Assembly: GCA_902760345.1 (NCBI GenBank)
Contig: CACWFY010000026.1
Coordinates: 1 to 58,379, forward strand
Source: an uncultured Bacteroidales bacterium
Lineage (GTDB): Bacteria > Bacteroidota > Bacteroidia > Bacteroidales > Bacteroidaceae
Length of the DNA: 58,379 nucleotides
Direction: 5' to 3'
The first letter of the stretch is position 1. Each line of letters opens with the position of its first letter. Position numbers and translations under genes: made by a program. The notes beneath the pieces are model-generated. The model had not been told where the DNA came from and made no database searches. It saw only the letters and a list, made by a program, of their open reading frames with translations. This document shows, piece after piece, positions 16,994 through 25,934 of the stretch.

Positions 16994-17979
16994 TTGTTGT
17001 CCTTATACCATTTTATACTACGACGTACGCCTTCCTCCAGTTTCACTTTTGGCTCGTAGCCTAACTCCTGACGTGCCGGCTTGATGTCACAGCGCCAGTT
17101 GCGCTGGCGCATGATGTTGTATTTGTCGTTGTTGAGCGCCGTCACCTTGCCAGTCAGATGCCCTATGTATTCGCCTATGAATGTCACTACACGCAGTACC
17201 CAAATAGGTGCAGTAATGCGAATCCACCAGGGATTGCCCAACTCTTTGCGAATCAGGTTGCTGAAGGTCGACGACTGGTAGACCTCACCATCGCTGAGGA
17301 AGTAGCGCCGGCCTGTCACACCTTTTTCGCATGCCAGAAAAACGGCCTGTACGACATCTGTGACGTAGACGAAGGTGATGTCCTGTTGTTTGTAACCCAC
17401 CGCAAAGTCGGTATGCGACTTGATGCTTTTGGCCATCATGAAGTAGTCGCGTTCGCGAGGACCATAGACACCAGTAGGACGAAGGATGATGTAAGGCAAG
17501 TCTTCGACGGTGTCGAGCCATTGCTCCGCTTCCAGTTTGCTACGCCCGTAGGCGGTATTGGGCCGAGGTTCGTCACTCTCGCGAATCTCCTGGTAGGGCT
17601 GTTCCTCACGGATGGCGCCCATAATGCTCAGGCTGCTGATGTAGACAAAGCGTTTGACAGGCATCTGCAATGCCTGAAGGACGTGTACCAGATGCTGGGT
17701 GCCTTCCGTATTAATGCGGTGGAAATCGTTGGGGTCCAGACATTTGGTAACACCTGCAGCATGTACCACGTAGTCAAACTGCAGGCCCGTCAGTTGGCTG
17801 GTCAACTGCTCTTCCGACGAGAAGTTCAGTTCAATGAAATGGATGCGCGGGTCTTGCAGGAAGGCCCGTGAACTGCTCTTGCGCACCGCTGCCCACGTCT
17901 CGTAGCCCCTTTTGAGGGCTTCCTCAACAATAAAGGAACCAATGAAACCACTGGCTCCGGTAATCAGTATCTTCACCAT
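16984..17979 (-). CDS. NAD(P)-dependent epimerase/dehydratase (extended SDR)
   Basis: A 331-residue extended short-chain dehydrogenase. The Rossmann motif GASGFIGSF is at residues 8-16, the catalytic Ser (YISSLS) and YGRSK (Tyr/Lys pair) follow in order, and RPTGVYGPRE and the C-terminal lipid- or sugar-binding part are typical of nucleotide-sugar and 3-beta-hydroxysteroid-type SDRs. The substrate cannot be read. It is the first gene of an operon with PAP2 and CPBP membrane proteins, which hints at a membrane lipid or glycolipid role. A promoter box lies about 20 bases upstream. Confidence 0.88.
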   Translation of the reverse strand: MVKILITGASGFIGSFIVEEALKRGYETWAAVRKSSSRAFLQDPRIHFIELNFSSEEQLTSQLTGLQFDYVVHAAGVTKCLDPNDFHRINTEGTQHLVHVLQALQMPVKRFVYISSLSIMGAIREEQPYQEIRESDEPRPNTAYGRSKLEAEQWLDTVEDLPYIILRPTGVYGPRERDYFMMAKSIKSHTDFAVGYKQQDITFVYVTDVVQAVFLACEKGVTGRRYFLSDGEVYQSSTFSNLIRKELGNPWWIRITAPIWVLRVVTFIGEYIGHLTGKVTALNNDKYNIMRQRNWRCDIKPARQELGYEPKVKLEEGVRRSIKWYKDNKWL

Positions 17980-17998
17980 TTGTTACTTCTTTGGGTTG

Positions 17999-18029
17999 CA
18001 AAGGTATAATAAAAAGTTGATACTTCCAA
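17999..18029 (-). promoter_or_regulatory. Promoter of the SDR-PAP2-CPBP operon
   Basis: Minus-strand TACCTTTG (17999-18006) with TTG 23 bases upstream (18027-18029), 20 bases before the SDR start codon. Confidence 0.6.
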
Positions 18030-18052
18030 GCATATCGCCATATAAACGGCCT

Positions 18053-19420
18053 TTACGACGTCTTTTTCTTGACGCGCAGGGTCTCGACGATACGGCCCAT
18101 CTGGTTGGGAATGCGTATTTGCTGGGGGCACTTCGGCAGACACTCCTCGCAGTCCTGACAGGCACGCGCCCATGTCTCAGCATTAGGCAGAGCCTTACGG
18201 TAGCCTTCGATGAATTTCTGCTGGCGTTCGCTATAGTCGGCAGCGGTAGGTGCTGGTAAGGGAAGGATGTGCTCGGTGACGGCCTCGTTGTAGTAGGCGA
18301 AATTGGCAGGGATGTCTACTCCATAAGGACAGGGCATGCAATAGGCACAGGTCGTACAGGGAATGGTGGGGAAGCCAGACATCTGGTCGGCAATGTCGGC
18401 TAGTAAGGCATTCTCAGCCTCTGTGCAGACCTCAAGTGGCGAGAACGTGCGGATGTTTTCTTCCAGATGGTCCATGCGGTTCATGCCGCTTAGGGTCGTA
18501 AGGATGTTGGGGTATGATCCTACCCAGCGGAATGCCCAGCGTGCTGTGCTGTCGTCGGGTCGTCGGGCTTTCATCTGGTCGGTCAGCTCTTGTGCCATCT
18601 TGCCGAAGGCGCCACCACGTAGCGGCTCCATCACCACACATTGGATACCCAGTTTCTCGCATTTGCCATACAGATACTCTGCATCAGCGTCCGACTTCCA
18701 CCCGCCTTTGTTGAGCGAGGCATGCCGCCAGTCGAGGAAGTTCATCTGTATCTGCACGAAGTCCCAATGGTATTCGTCGTTGCGGTCGAGCAGCCAGTCG
18801 AAGGCCCTCACGTCACCGTGATAGGAGAAACCGAGATGGCGGATGCACCCTTCTTTGCGCTCTTTCAGCAAGAAGTCGAGTAATCCGTTGTCGAGAAAAC
18901 GTTTCTTCAGGTTATCCACTCCACCACCGCCAATGCTGTGCAACAGGTAATAGTCGATGTAGTCCACCCTCAGACGCTTGAACGACTGGTGGTACATCTT
19001 CACACACTCGTCGTAGTCAAATTGCCGCTGGTTCGACATCTTGGTGGCTACGAAGTATTTCTCACGGGGATGGCGGGCGAGGGCGTTGCCTGTGAGCACT
19101 TCCGACTGTCCCCTCATATACATCGGCGCCGTATCGAAGTAGTTCACACCGTGTTCAATGGCATAGTCCACCAGTTGGTTCACCTCGTCTTGGTTGTTGG
19201 GCAGACGCATCATGCCAAAGCCCAGCAGCGAGATCTGCTCGCCTGTTCCGTGCTGTACGCGGTAGGTCATGCGGTTGTCCGCAGCTTTCTCTTGTTTCTG
19301 GTGCTGTGCCAAAACGCTCAGGGGCTCCATGGCCATCAGGGCGATGGCAGATCCGGTTCCAATGCCGAGTCTCCTTAGAAACTCGCGACGGCTCATGTTG
19401 GGGTGCTTTTCTTTCATCAT
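18053..19420 (-). CDS. Aldo/keto reductase with C-terminal 4Fe-4S domain, Tat-type signal
   Basis: A 455-residue protein. A twin-arginine signal (MSRREFLRRLGIGTGSAIAL, starting at Met9) precedes an aldo/keto reductase barrel: FDTAPMY with the catalytic Asp/Tyr area, YIDYYLLHSIGG, and GFSYHGD. The C-terminal part has two cysteine clusters, CTTCAYCMPCPYG and CQDCEECLPKCPQQ, which should bind iron-sulfur clusters. The family (Fe-S AKR, COG1453-like) is common in anaerobes; the substrate is unknown. Translation may start at Met1 (19420) or Met9 (19396). It is a single gene with its own promoter, divergent from rnr. Confidence 0.9.
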   Translation of the reverse strand: MMKEKHPNMSRREFLRRLGIGTGSAIALMAMEPLSVLAQHQKQEKAADNRMTYRVQHGTGEQISLLGFGMMRLPNNQDEVNQLVDYAIEHGVNYFDTAPMYMRGQSEVLTGNALARHPREKYFVATKMSNQRQFDYDECVKMYHQSFKRLRVDYIDYYLLHSIGGGGVDNLKKRFLDNGLLDFLLKERKEGCIRHLGFSYHGDVRAFDWLLDRNDEYHWDFVQIQMNFLDWRHASLNKGGWKSDADAEYLYGKCEKLGIQCVVMEPLRGGAFGKMAQELTDQMKARRPDDSTARWAFRWVGSYPNILTTLSGMNRMDHLEENIRTFSPLEVCTEAENALLADIADQMSGFPTIPCTTCAYCMPCPYGVDIPANFAYYNEAVTEHILPLPAPTAADYSERQQKFIEGYRKALPNAETWARACQDCEECLPKCPQQIRIPNQMGRIVETLRVKKKTS

Positions 19421-19457
19421 AGGTCGGTAGTGTTTAGCTATGTTGGTTATTCCGTTG

Positions 19458-19488
19458 CAAAGATATGAAAAATGTGGTAATAATACAA
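19458..19488 (-). promoter_or_regulatory. Promoter of the aldo/keto reductase gene
   Basis: Minus-strand TATCTTTG (19458-19465) with TTG 23 bases upstream (19486-19488), about 38 bases before the start codon. Confidence 0.65.
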
Positions 19489-19506
19489 ATAAAAAAGTTT
19501 TAATTC

Positions 19507-19540
19507 TTGATACTTAGTTCAAAATAATTTCTTATCTTTG
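19507..19540 (+). promoter_or_regulatory. Promoter of rnr
   Basis: TATCTTTG at 19533-19540, with a TTG at 19507-19509, 26 bases before the 26-base leader of the RNase R gene. Confidence 0.6.
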
Positions 19541-19566
19541 CCAAAGAAACTATAATAAGGATTACT

Positions 19567-21744
19567 ATGAGTAAGAAAAAAAGTGGAAAACGACTGAATA
19601 AGAAGATGTTGGTAGAGATGTTGCAGACCCTGTTCCAGCAGCATCCCAACGAAACATTCTCGCTGAAGAACATCTTCAAGGCCCTGAAACTGGTGACGCA
19701 TCCTTCCAAGATGATGGCCGTCGATACAATGGAAGAGATGGCGTGGGACGACTATCTCTCGAAGGTTTCCGACAATTCGTATCGTCTGAATCTGAAGACC
19801 CAGGTGCAGGAGGGAACCTTTATTCGCAAAGCCAACGGCAAGAACTCGTTCCTGCCTGACGATGGCGGCACGCCCGTCTTTGTCTCTGAGCGCAACTCGC
19901 TGTTTGCCATGAATGGCGACAGGGTGAAGGTGACCTATATGGCCCGTCGCGAGAAGCATATCAAAGAGGCGATGGTGGTCGAGATCCTGTCGCACAAGAT
20001 GGACCAGGCCGTGGGTATCTTGAAGGTGGAGAAAGACTATGCCTTCCTCATCACCGAGGGTAACATCTTCGTACATGACATCTTTATTCCCAAGAAGAAG
20101 CTGAAGGGCGGTAAGAATGGCGAGAAAGCCGTTGTCAAGATTACGCAGTGGCCCTCGAAGGACTCGAAGAATATTGTGGGCGAGGTCATTGACGTGCTCG
20201 GCAAGCAGGGCGACAACAATGTAGAGATGCACGCTATTCTGGCGCAGTACGGCCTGCCTTATAAATATCCGAAAGCGGTGGAGGCTGCTGCCGAGAAGAT
20301 AGAGCCGGGCATCACCGAACAGGAGATTCGTCGTCGCGAGGACTTCCGTGACGTCTGGACCTGTACCATCGACCCCAAGGATGCCAAGGACTTCGACGAT
20401 GCGCTGTCGATACGCAAGGTGAAGAATCTCTGGGAGGTCGGCGTGCACATTGCCGACGTGTCGCACTATGTCAAGGAGGGCTCTGTCATTGACAAGGAGG
20501 CCACGAAGCGTGCTACGAGTGTCTATCTCGTCGACCGCACCATCCCCATGTTGCCAGAGCGTCTGTGCAACTTCATCTGTTCGTTGCGCCCTGACGAGGA
20601 GAAATTGTGTTATAGCGCTATCTTCCTGCTTGACGACGAGGCCAACGTCAAGGAGTTCCACATTGCCCATACCGTCATCAAGAGCAATCGCCGCTATGCC
20701 TACGAAGAGGTACAAGAGGTCTTGAGTGGTGAGAGGTTAGAGGTGAGAGGTAAGAAGTCGGGGGAAACCTCTGAAGATCCCTATGCCGAGCAATTGCGTA
20801 CCCTCGACAAACTGGCTAAGTGTCTGCGCGAGCGCCGCTTCAAGGGAGGTTCCGTGAAGTTCGACCGCGAGGAGCTACACTTCGATATCGACGAAACGGG
20901 CAAGCCCATCCGTGCCTATTTCAAGAAGTCGAACGACGCTACCCAACTTATTGAGGAGTTTATGCTGCTGGCCAACAAGCATGTCGCCGAGAGCATCGGC
21001 AAGGTCAGGAAAGGCGTGAAGGCCAAGACGTTGCCTTACCGTATCCACGACCAGCCAGACCCCACCAAGCTGGAGGCCCTGCGCGAGTTTGTTACCAAGT
21101 TCGGCTACAAGATGAAGACCAGCGGCACCAAAGGAGCCATCTCTAAAAGTCTGAATACGCTGATGGAGGGCTGTCAGGGTAAGAAGGAGCAGAAACTCAT
21201 CGAGACCGTCGCCCTGCGTGCCATGATGAAGGCGAAGTATTCGACGCACAACATCGGCCACTACGGTCTGGCTTTCGAGTACTATACCCACTTCACGTCG
21301 CCCATCCGCCGCTATCCTGACACGATGGTGCATCGCCTGCTGACCAAGTATCAGGAGGGTGCCCGTTCGGCTAACCAGCAGAAGTACGAGGAACTGTGCG
21401 AACACTGTTCCGACATGGAGCAGGTGGCCCAACAGGCCGAGCGCGACAGCATCAAGTACAAGATGGTCGAGTTTATGGCCGACAAGTTGGGCGAGACCTA
21501 CGACGCCCATATCTCTGGTATCCAGTCGTATGGCATCTATTGTGAGATTGATGAGAACCACTGTGAGGGAATGGTGCCTATGCGCGACCTCGATGACGAC
21601 TACTACGACTTCGACGAGCGTAACTACTGTCTGGTAGGGCGTCGCCATCACCATAAGTATCAGTTGGGTGACCCTGTGCGTATCAAGGTGGCCCGTGCCA
21701 ATATTGAGAAACGTCAGCTAGACTTCACGTTGGCTGACGACTGA
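19567..21744 (+). CDS. rnr: Ribonuclease R (3'-5' exoribonuclease)
   Basis: A 725-residue RNase II/R-family exonuclease that degrades structured RNA from the 3' end. Order: N-terminal winged-helix-like region (about 1-75), cold-shock/OB domains, RNB catalytic domain with the Asp cluster TIDPKDAKDFDDALSI near 275-285 and HYGLAFEYYTHFTSPIRRY near 560, then an S1 domain (AHISGIQSYGIYCEI) to the end. It lacks a long basic tail. A heptamer repeat array encodes the in-frame segment LSGERLEVRGKKSGE in a linker near residue 390. The SIMPL gene follows after 28 bases. Confidence 0.95.
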   Translation: MSKKKSGKRLNKKMLVEMLQTLFQQHPNETFSLKNIFKALKLVTHPSKMMAVDTMEEMAWDDYLSKVSDNSYRLNLKTQVQEGTFIRKANGKNSFLPDDGGTPVFVSERNSLFAMNGDRVKVTYMARREKHIKEAMVVEILSHKMDQAVGILKVEKDYAFLITEGNIFVHDIFIPKKKLKGGKNGEKAVVKITQWPSKDSKNIVGEVIDVLGKQGDNNVEMHAILAQYGLPYKYPKAVEAAAEKIEPGITEQEIRRREDFRDVWTCTIDPKDAKDFDDALSIRKVKNLWEVGVHIADVSHYVKEGSVIDKEATKRATSVYLVDRTIPMLPERLCNFICSLRPDEEKLCYSAIFLLDDEANVKEFHIAHTVIKSNRRYAYEEVQEVLSGERLEVRGKKSGETSEDPYAEQLRTLDKLAKCLRERRFKGGSVKFDREELHFDIDETGKPIRAYFKKSNDATQLIEEFMLLANKHVAESIGKVRKGVKAKTLPYRIHDQPDPTKLEALREFVTKFGYKMKTSGTKGAISKSLNTLMEGCQGKKEQKLIETVALRAMMKAKYSTHNIGHYGLAFEYYTHFTSPIRRYPDTMVHRLLTKYQEGARSANQQKYEELCEHCSDMEQVAQQAERDSIKYKMVEFMADKLGETYDAHISGIQSYGIYCEIDENHCEGMVPMRDLDDDYYDFDERNYCLVGRRHHHKYQLGDPVRIKVARANIEKRQLDFTLADD
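20724..20758 (+). repeat. Intragenic heptamer array GAGAGGT (5 units) in rnr
   Basis: Units gagtggt, gagaggt, tagaggt, gagaggt, aagaagt. They encode an extra loop in RNase R without breaking the frame. The same unit, on either strand, recurs in the GH31 gene, the sugar-acid kinase gene, the pdxA/kinase junction and the aldolase gene. Confidence 0.85.
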
Positions 21745-21772
21745 TGAGTAATTAATCAATCAATAAAAAAGT

Positions 21773-22480
21773 ATGAAAGAGAACAATCGTATCATTGCCG
21801 CAGCACTCATTGCTGTGGGTATTGTCTGCCTGGGATGGTTTATCAAGGCGGGCATTGACAACTTTGCCAACAAAGACCGCAAAGTGAACGTCAAGGGACT
21901 GGCCGAACAGGAAGTGGAGGCCGATAAGGTGACGTGGCCCATCGTTTCGAAGGAGGTGGGTAACGACCTGCCCAGTCTGTACAACAGCATTGGCGAGACA
22001 CAGAGGAAAATTAAGGCCTTCCTGTTGCGTGGTGGCATCAAGCAGGAAGAGTTGACGGAGAATGCACCACAGGTGATTGACTTGCAGGCGCGCGAATACA
22101 GCGACAACAACAAGCCGTACCGCTATATCGTCACGTCGGTGATTACCGTTACCAGCAACAATGTCAAGCAGGTACGCCAGATAATCGCCAAGCAGGGCGA
22201 CTTGTTGAAAGAAGGGGTGGCGATTGTCGATGGCGGCTACGAGAATCCTGTCAAATACGAGTATGTGTCGTTCAAGGAGATGAAGCCGAAGATGATGCAG
22301 GAGGCTATCGAGAATGCCGAGAAGACTGCCCAGCAATTTGCTGAGAACAGCCATTCGAAACTGGACAAGATTGTCAGTGCCGACCAAGGGCAGTTCTCTA
22401 TAGACAATCGCGACGACAATACGCCTTATATTAAAAAGGTGCGCGTAGTGACAACGGTTACTTATTCACTGAAAGATTAA
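21773..22480 (+). CDS. SIMPL domain-containing protein (DUF541)
   Basis: A 235-residue protein with one N-terminal hydrophobic segment ([18 protein letters not shown], residues 6-23), an uncleaved anchor or signal, followed by a SIMPL domain: [18 protein letters not shown] near the start, a helical middle, [16 protein letters not shown], and a final beta-strand [12 protein letters not shown]. The periplasmic domain is known as a structural module; its role is unclear (some members affect oxidative stress or outer-membrane functions). It lies between rnr and the GH31 gene, with short gaps, and may be co-transcribed. Confidence 0.85.
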   Translation: MKENNRIIAAALIAVGIVCLGWFIKAGIDNFANKDRKVNVKGLAEQEVEADKVTWPIVSKEVGNDLPSLYNSIGETQRKIKAFLLRGGIKQEELTENAPQVIDLQAREYSDNNKPYRYIVTSVITVTSNNVKQVRQIIAKQGDLLKEGVAIVDGGYENPVKYEYVSFKEMKPKMMQEAIENAEKTAQQFAENSHSKLDKIVSADQGQFSIDNRDDNTPYIKKVRVVTTVTYSLKD

Positions 22481-22496
22481 GAAGACTAACTTATAA

Positions 22497-24836
22497 ATGA
22501 TGAAGAGAATAACAGTATTGTCAGCATGTTTGTTGACAATGGTCATTGGTAAGGCTCAAGAGGTAAAAATTGACTTCATTACTCCATCTATAGTACATGT
22601 TGTAAAGGGACAACCTACCAAGAGTTTGGTCGTGATTGCTCAGCCTGAGGATGTGAAGGTGACAAGTCGTGGTAATGATGTGTCAAGTAGCGTGCTGACA
22701 ATACGGAAAGATCCCAAGACAGGAGATCTGACCTTTCTTACAGTAAAAGGAAAGGTGCTGTTGAAAGAGAAAAGTTGCGACATCAGCAAAGTACGCCAGA
22801 CGTTTGTGCTTGATAAAGACGAAGCAATCTATGGTCTTGGAACCATTCAGAATGGTAAGATGAACCGTCGCGGCGAACATAAACGTATGGAACAGTCGAA
22901 TCTGGAGGACTTCCAAAACGTCTTGCAGAGCATCAAGGGCTGGGGAATCTATTGGGAGAACTATTCGCCTACACAGTTCGATGATGACGAGCGTGGTATG
23001 TCGTTTACATCAGAGACAGGCGAAGGTATCGACTATTATTTTATGTATGGCGGATCGGCAGACGGTGTCATCGCTCAGATGCGCCAGTTGACTGGCGACG
23101 TGCCGATGTTCCCCTTGTGGACCTATGGCTATTGGCAGTCGAAGGAACGCTATAAGAGTGCTCAGGAAACGGAGTCTATTGTCGACAAGTATCGTGCGCT
23201 GAACGTACCGCTGGACGGTATCATCCAGGACTGGCAGTACTGGGGATCGAACTACCTGTGGAATGCGATGGACTTCTTGTCAGAGGACTTTGCCACAGGT
23301 CAGCAGCTCATCAAGAACGTGCACAAGAAGCACGCCCACTTTATGATTTCTATTTGGGCCAGCTTCGGCCCACAGACCAAGCAGTTCCGCGAATTGGACA
23401 AGCAAGGACTGCTGATGCCTTTCGAGACGTGGCCTCAGAGCGGTATCTCGCACGTCTGGCCTCCGATGAAGGACTATCCCTCGGGTGTGAAGGTCTACGA
23501 TGCCTTCAGTCCCGTGGCCCGCGACATCTATTGGAAGTATTTGCGGAAGCTTTACGATTATGGTACAGATGCCTGGTGGATGGATTCTACGGATCCGGAC
23601 TGTTTTTATCCCACCGAGGCCGACTATAATCATAAGGTGTATGGCGGCACATGGCGCTCGCAGCGCAATGCCTTCCCCTTGGAAACGGTTCGCGGTATCT
23701 ATCAGTCGCAACGTAGGGATTATCCCAACTCATCGAAGCGTGTCTTCATCATGACGCGAAGCAGCTATGCTGGTCAGCAGCATTATGGCTCGAACATGTG
23801 GAGTGGCGACGTGAACTCGTCGTGGGATATGTTGCGCAAGCAGGTGCCTGCCGGTCTGAGCTTTACGCTGACGGGTAATCCCAATTTCAATACCGATATC
23901 GGTGGATTCTTTTGTGGCTCATATAACACGATGGGTCCGGCTTCTGCTCCCAAGAATCCGCAGTTTCAGGAGCTCTATGTGCGCTGGATGCAGTACGGCC
24001 TGTTCTGTCCGGTGTTCCGCAGTCATGGTGCCGACGCCCCTCGTGAGATTTGGCAGTTTGGCAAAAAGGGGGAACCTATTTATGATGCAATCGAGAAGCA
24101 GATACGTCTGCGCTATCGGCTGATACCTTATTTATATAGTACGGCTTGGCAGGTGACTTCGAGCAATGATAGCTATATGCGTCCGCTGTTTGCCGACTTT
24201 GTCAGCGACAAGCGGGTGTGGAACCTCACTGATGAGTTGATGTTCGGACGCAGCATCCTGGCTTGTCCTATTGTCAATCCACAATATACGGAAGAAAAAA
24301 TCATCCGTACCGATGCTATGACCGGTTGGAACAGGCAAGAGGTAAGAAGTCAGAAGGATGAAGGACAAGGTGTAGACTGGACAGCGCCGAAGACTGCTAC
24401 CAAGTATTTGCCGAAAGGAACCGACTGGTATGACTTTTGGACTGGTGAACGGTTGAAAGGAGGACGTGATGTTACGCTGCAGTCTAGCATCGATCGTGTG
24501 CCGATGTTTGTTCGTGCCGGTAGTATACTACCCTTGGGCCCTGAGGAACAATATGTGGGTGAAAAACCATGGGATAATCTGGAAATGCGAATTTATCCAG
24601 GTGCTGACGGCTCATTTACGCTCTATGAGGATGAGGGCGACAACTATAATTATGAAAAGGGATACTATTCTACTATTACCTTTACATGGAATGATAAGGC
24701 TCGTACCTTAACGATAGGTACACGCCAAGGTGGCTATCAAGGAATGTTGCTATCTCGTAAATTCACGATAGTGCTACCTGATGGCCAGCAAAAAGTAGTT
24801 GATTATGCTGCCAATGAGGTGACGGTTAAGTTGTAA
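22497..24836 (+). CDS. GH31 alpha-glycosidase (alpha-glucosidase/alpha-xylosidase type), secreted
   Basis: A 779-residue enzyme with an N-terminal signal peptide (VLSACLLTMVIGKAQ). The N-terminal beta-sandwich has the GH31 signature YGLGTIQNGKMNRRG; the barrel has PLWTYGYWQSKERYKS, then GIIQDWQYWG, the nucleophile Asp in DAWWMDSTDPD and the acid Asp in WSGDVNSSWD. The block GNPNFNTDIGGFF and the C-terminal YLPKGTDWYDFWTGE are also typical. The family releases alpha-linked glucose or xylose; which one is not decided. A heptamer array adds QEVRSQKDEG between the barrel and the C-terminal domain. The stop codon overlaps the convergent kinase gene by 11 bases. Confidence 0.92.
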   Translation: MMKRITVLSACLLTMVIGKAQEVKIDFITPSIVHVVKGQPTKSLVVIAQPEDVKVTSRGNDVSSSVLTIRKDPKTGDLTFLTVKGKVLLKEKSCDISKVRQTFVLDKDEAIYGLGTIQNGKMNRRGEHKRMEQSNLEDFQNVLQSIKGWGIYWENYSPTQFDDDERGMSFTSETGEGIDYYFMYGGSADGVIAQMRQLTGDVPMFPLWTYGYWQSKERYKSAQETESIVDKYRALNVPLDGIIQDWQYWGSNYLWNAMDFLSEDFATGQQLIKNVHKKHAHFMISIWASFGPQTKQFRELDKQGLLMPFETWPQSGISHVWPPMKDYPSGVKVYDAFSPVARDIYWKYLRKLYDYGTDAWWMDSTDPDCFYPTEADYNHKVYGGTWRSQRNAFPLETVRGIYQSQRRDYPNSSKRVFIMTRSSYAGQQHYGSNMWSGDVNSSWDMLRKQVPAGLSFTLTGNPNFNTDIGGFFCGSYNTMGPASAPKNPQFQELYVRWMQYGLFCPVFRSHGADAPREIWQFGKKGEPIYDAIEKQIRLRYRLIPYLYSTAWQVTSSNDSYMRPLFADFVSDKRVWNLTDELMFGRSILACPIVNPQYTEEKIIRTDAMTGWNRQEVRSQKDEGQGVDWTAPKTATKYLPKGTDWYDFWTGERLKGGRDVTLQSSIDRVPMFVRAGSILPLGPEEQYVGEKPWDNLEMRIYPGADGSFTLYEDEGDNYNYEKGYYSTITFTWNDKARTLTIGTRQGGYQGMLLSRKFTIVLPDGQQKVVDYAANEVTVKL
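24337..24364 (+). repeat. Intragenic heptamer array AAGAGGT-like (4 units) in the GH31 gene
   Basis: Units aagaggt, aagaagt, cagaagg, atgaagg. They encode an extra loop (QEVRSQKDEG) before the conserved YLPKGTDWYDFW block, in frame. Confidence 0.7.
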
Positions 24837-25899
24837 CCGACTCGAACATTGCGCCCCATGGGTAGCTGCCCGGCTTTAGCGTCACGAGTATTCCATTCGT
24901 GACGCTTTTCATTTGTACAACACCTGGGGTAATCTGGCATGTAATTTCGAACTGGCTCCACCCTAAAACTTGTAAGGTGGCCCAGGCGGTGGCGCCACCC
25001 TCAATGACGAGGTGGTCAGGGCAATGTTGTGCTATCAGCTCCTTTGCTTTCCTTGCCATCACGGTGCGCAGATGGACGGCCGCCTCCTTTCCTGTGCGGT
25101 GGCTGTAGGGCATGGTCAGGATGAGGCTGTGTGCTTTAGCGTAGGCATGGGTGTCCCATAGGCTGATGTCTTCCTTGCCGTCGTATATCTCGCGAGGCAT
25201 GGGGGCAATGGGAATGCCTAACTCCAATGGCTTGCTCTGTGTGCTTCCACAGAGGATCAGTACATTTTTAGAGGTGAGTGGTGAGTGTTGGGAGGTGAGA
25301 GGAATGACTTGAGGCGGCAGCAAGGCGGTAAACAAGTCGGCCGCACCGGCAAAGATGGTCTTCCCGTCGTTGTATTCGGCTATCACCCGTTGGATGTCGT
25401 CCATGTTTTCTGCATCAGGCATGATGATGCCGTTGGCCTCGGCATCAGGGAAACGCTCCTTCAGCACAGCGCTCTTGGCAGGGTATTCCGGGTCGTAGCT
25501 GAAGGCCGTCTCGTGTATGGGTACATTATTTATATAATAGATGCCCTGACGGATGATGCGCCCCTTTGAAGGGTTGGCAGGCAGATAGACGGCCCGCTGA
25601 TAGCCAGCAGCCGCCATGAGTGTCGTCAACTCAGCCACCACGTGTCCACGCAGGGCTGAGTCGGTCTTTTTGAAGATGGCTGATGGCTGATGGCTGATGG
25701 CTGAGGCGATACGTTGGTTTTCTGCTGCGGCCTCGGCCTCGCTCATCGAGCGGGTGTCGGTGGCCATAACGATGGTATGTGCTGCGACATGGTCGCAGCA
25801 TACGGAACCGCTACAAACCAAACGCACCTGCCGGCCTCGCTCAAAGGCTATGCCGGCTATCTCAGCAGCTCCCGTGATATCGTCAGCAATAATAATCAT
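24826..25899 (-). CDS. Four-carbon acid sugar kinase family protein (DUF1537)
   Basis: About 357 residues from ATG at 25899 (MIIIADDITGAAEIAG); a GTG at 25908 in the repeat array is a weaker start. The N-terminal ADDITGA motif, TDTRSMS, KKTDSALRGHV and the C-terminal CQITPGVVQMKS / LVTLKPGSYPWGA blocks identify the DUF1537 (OtnK/DtnK) family, which phosphorylates four-carbon sugar acids such as threonate and erythronate with ATP. The gene directly follows a PdxA-family gene, the classic partner that oxidises the phosphorylated acid, giving dihydroxyacetone phosphate after decarboxylation. Two heptamer arrays add segments (IPLTSQHSPLTSK and ISHQPSAIF). The exact acid cannot be told. Confidence 0.85.
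   Translation of the reverse strand: MIIIADDITGAAEIAGIAFERGRQVRLVCSGSVCCDHVAAHTIVMATDTRSMSEAEAAAENQRIASAISHQPSAIFKKTDSALRGHVVAELTTLMAAAGYQRAVYLPANPSKGRIIRQGIYYINNVPIHETAFSYDPEYPAKSAVLKERFPDAEANGIIMPDAENMDDIQRVIAEYNDGKTIFAGAADLFTALLPPQVIPLTSQHSPLTSKNVLILCGSTQSKPLELGIPIAPMPREIYDGKEDISLWDTHAYAKAHSLILTMPYSHRTGKEAAVHLRTVMARKAKELIAQHCPDHLVIEGGATAWATLQVLGWSQFEITCQITPGVVQMKSVTNGILVTLKPGSYPWGAMFESVTT
25269..25303 (-). repeat. Intragenic heptamer array ACCTCTC-type (5 units) in the kinase gene
   Basis: Plus-strand units tagaggt, gagtggt, gagtgtt, gggaggt, gagagga, encoding IPLTSQHSPLTSK between the two lobes of the kinase, in frame. Confidence 0.8.
25674..25708 (-). repeat. Intragenic heptamer array TGATGGC (5 units) in the kinase gene
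   Basis: Units agatggc, tgatggc three times, tgaggcg, encoding ASAISHQPSAIF just before the conserved KKTDSALRGHV motif. The unit differs from the other array in the same gene. Confidence 0.85.
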
Positions 25900-25934
25900 C
25901 CCTCTCACCTCTTACCTCTTACCTCTCACCTCTT
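25900..25934 (-). repeat. Heptamer array ACCTCTT (5 units) at the pdxA/kinase junction
   Basis: Units ccctctc, acctctt, acctctt, acctctc, acctctt. On the coding strand it gives the last pdxA codons (RGER) and its stop (25919-25921), then a purine-rich stretch that can act as ribosome-binding region for the kinase ATG at 25899. Confidence 0.85.

Noticed and set aside
19519-20715. Long minus-strand open frame of 398 codons opposite rnr
   Set aside because: It is the antisense of the RNase R gene, with no family motif; the plus-strand protein is complete and well conserved.
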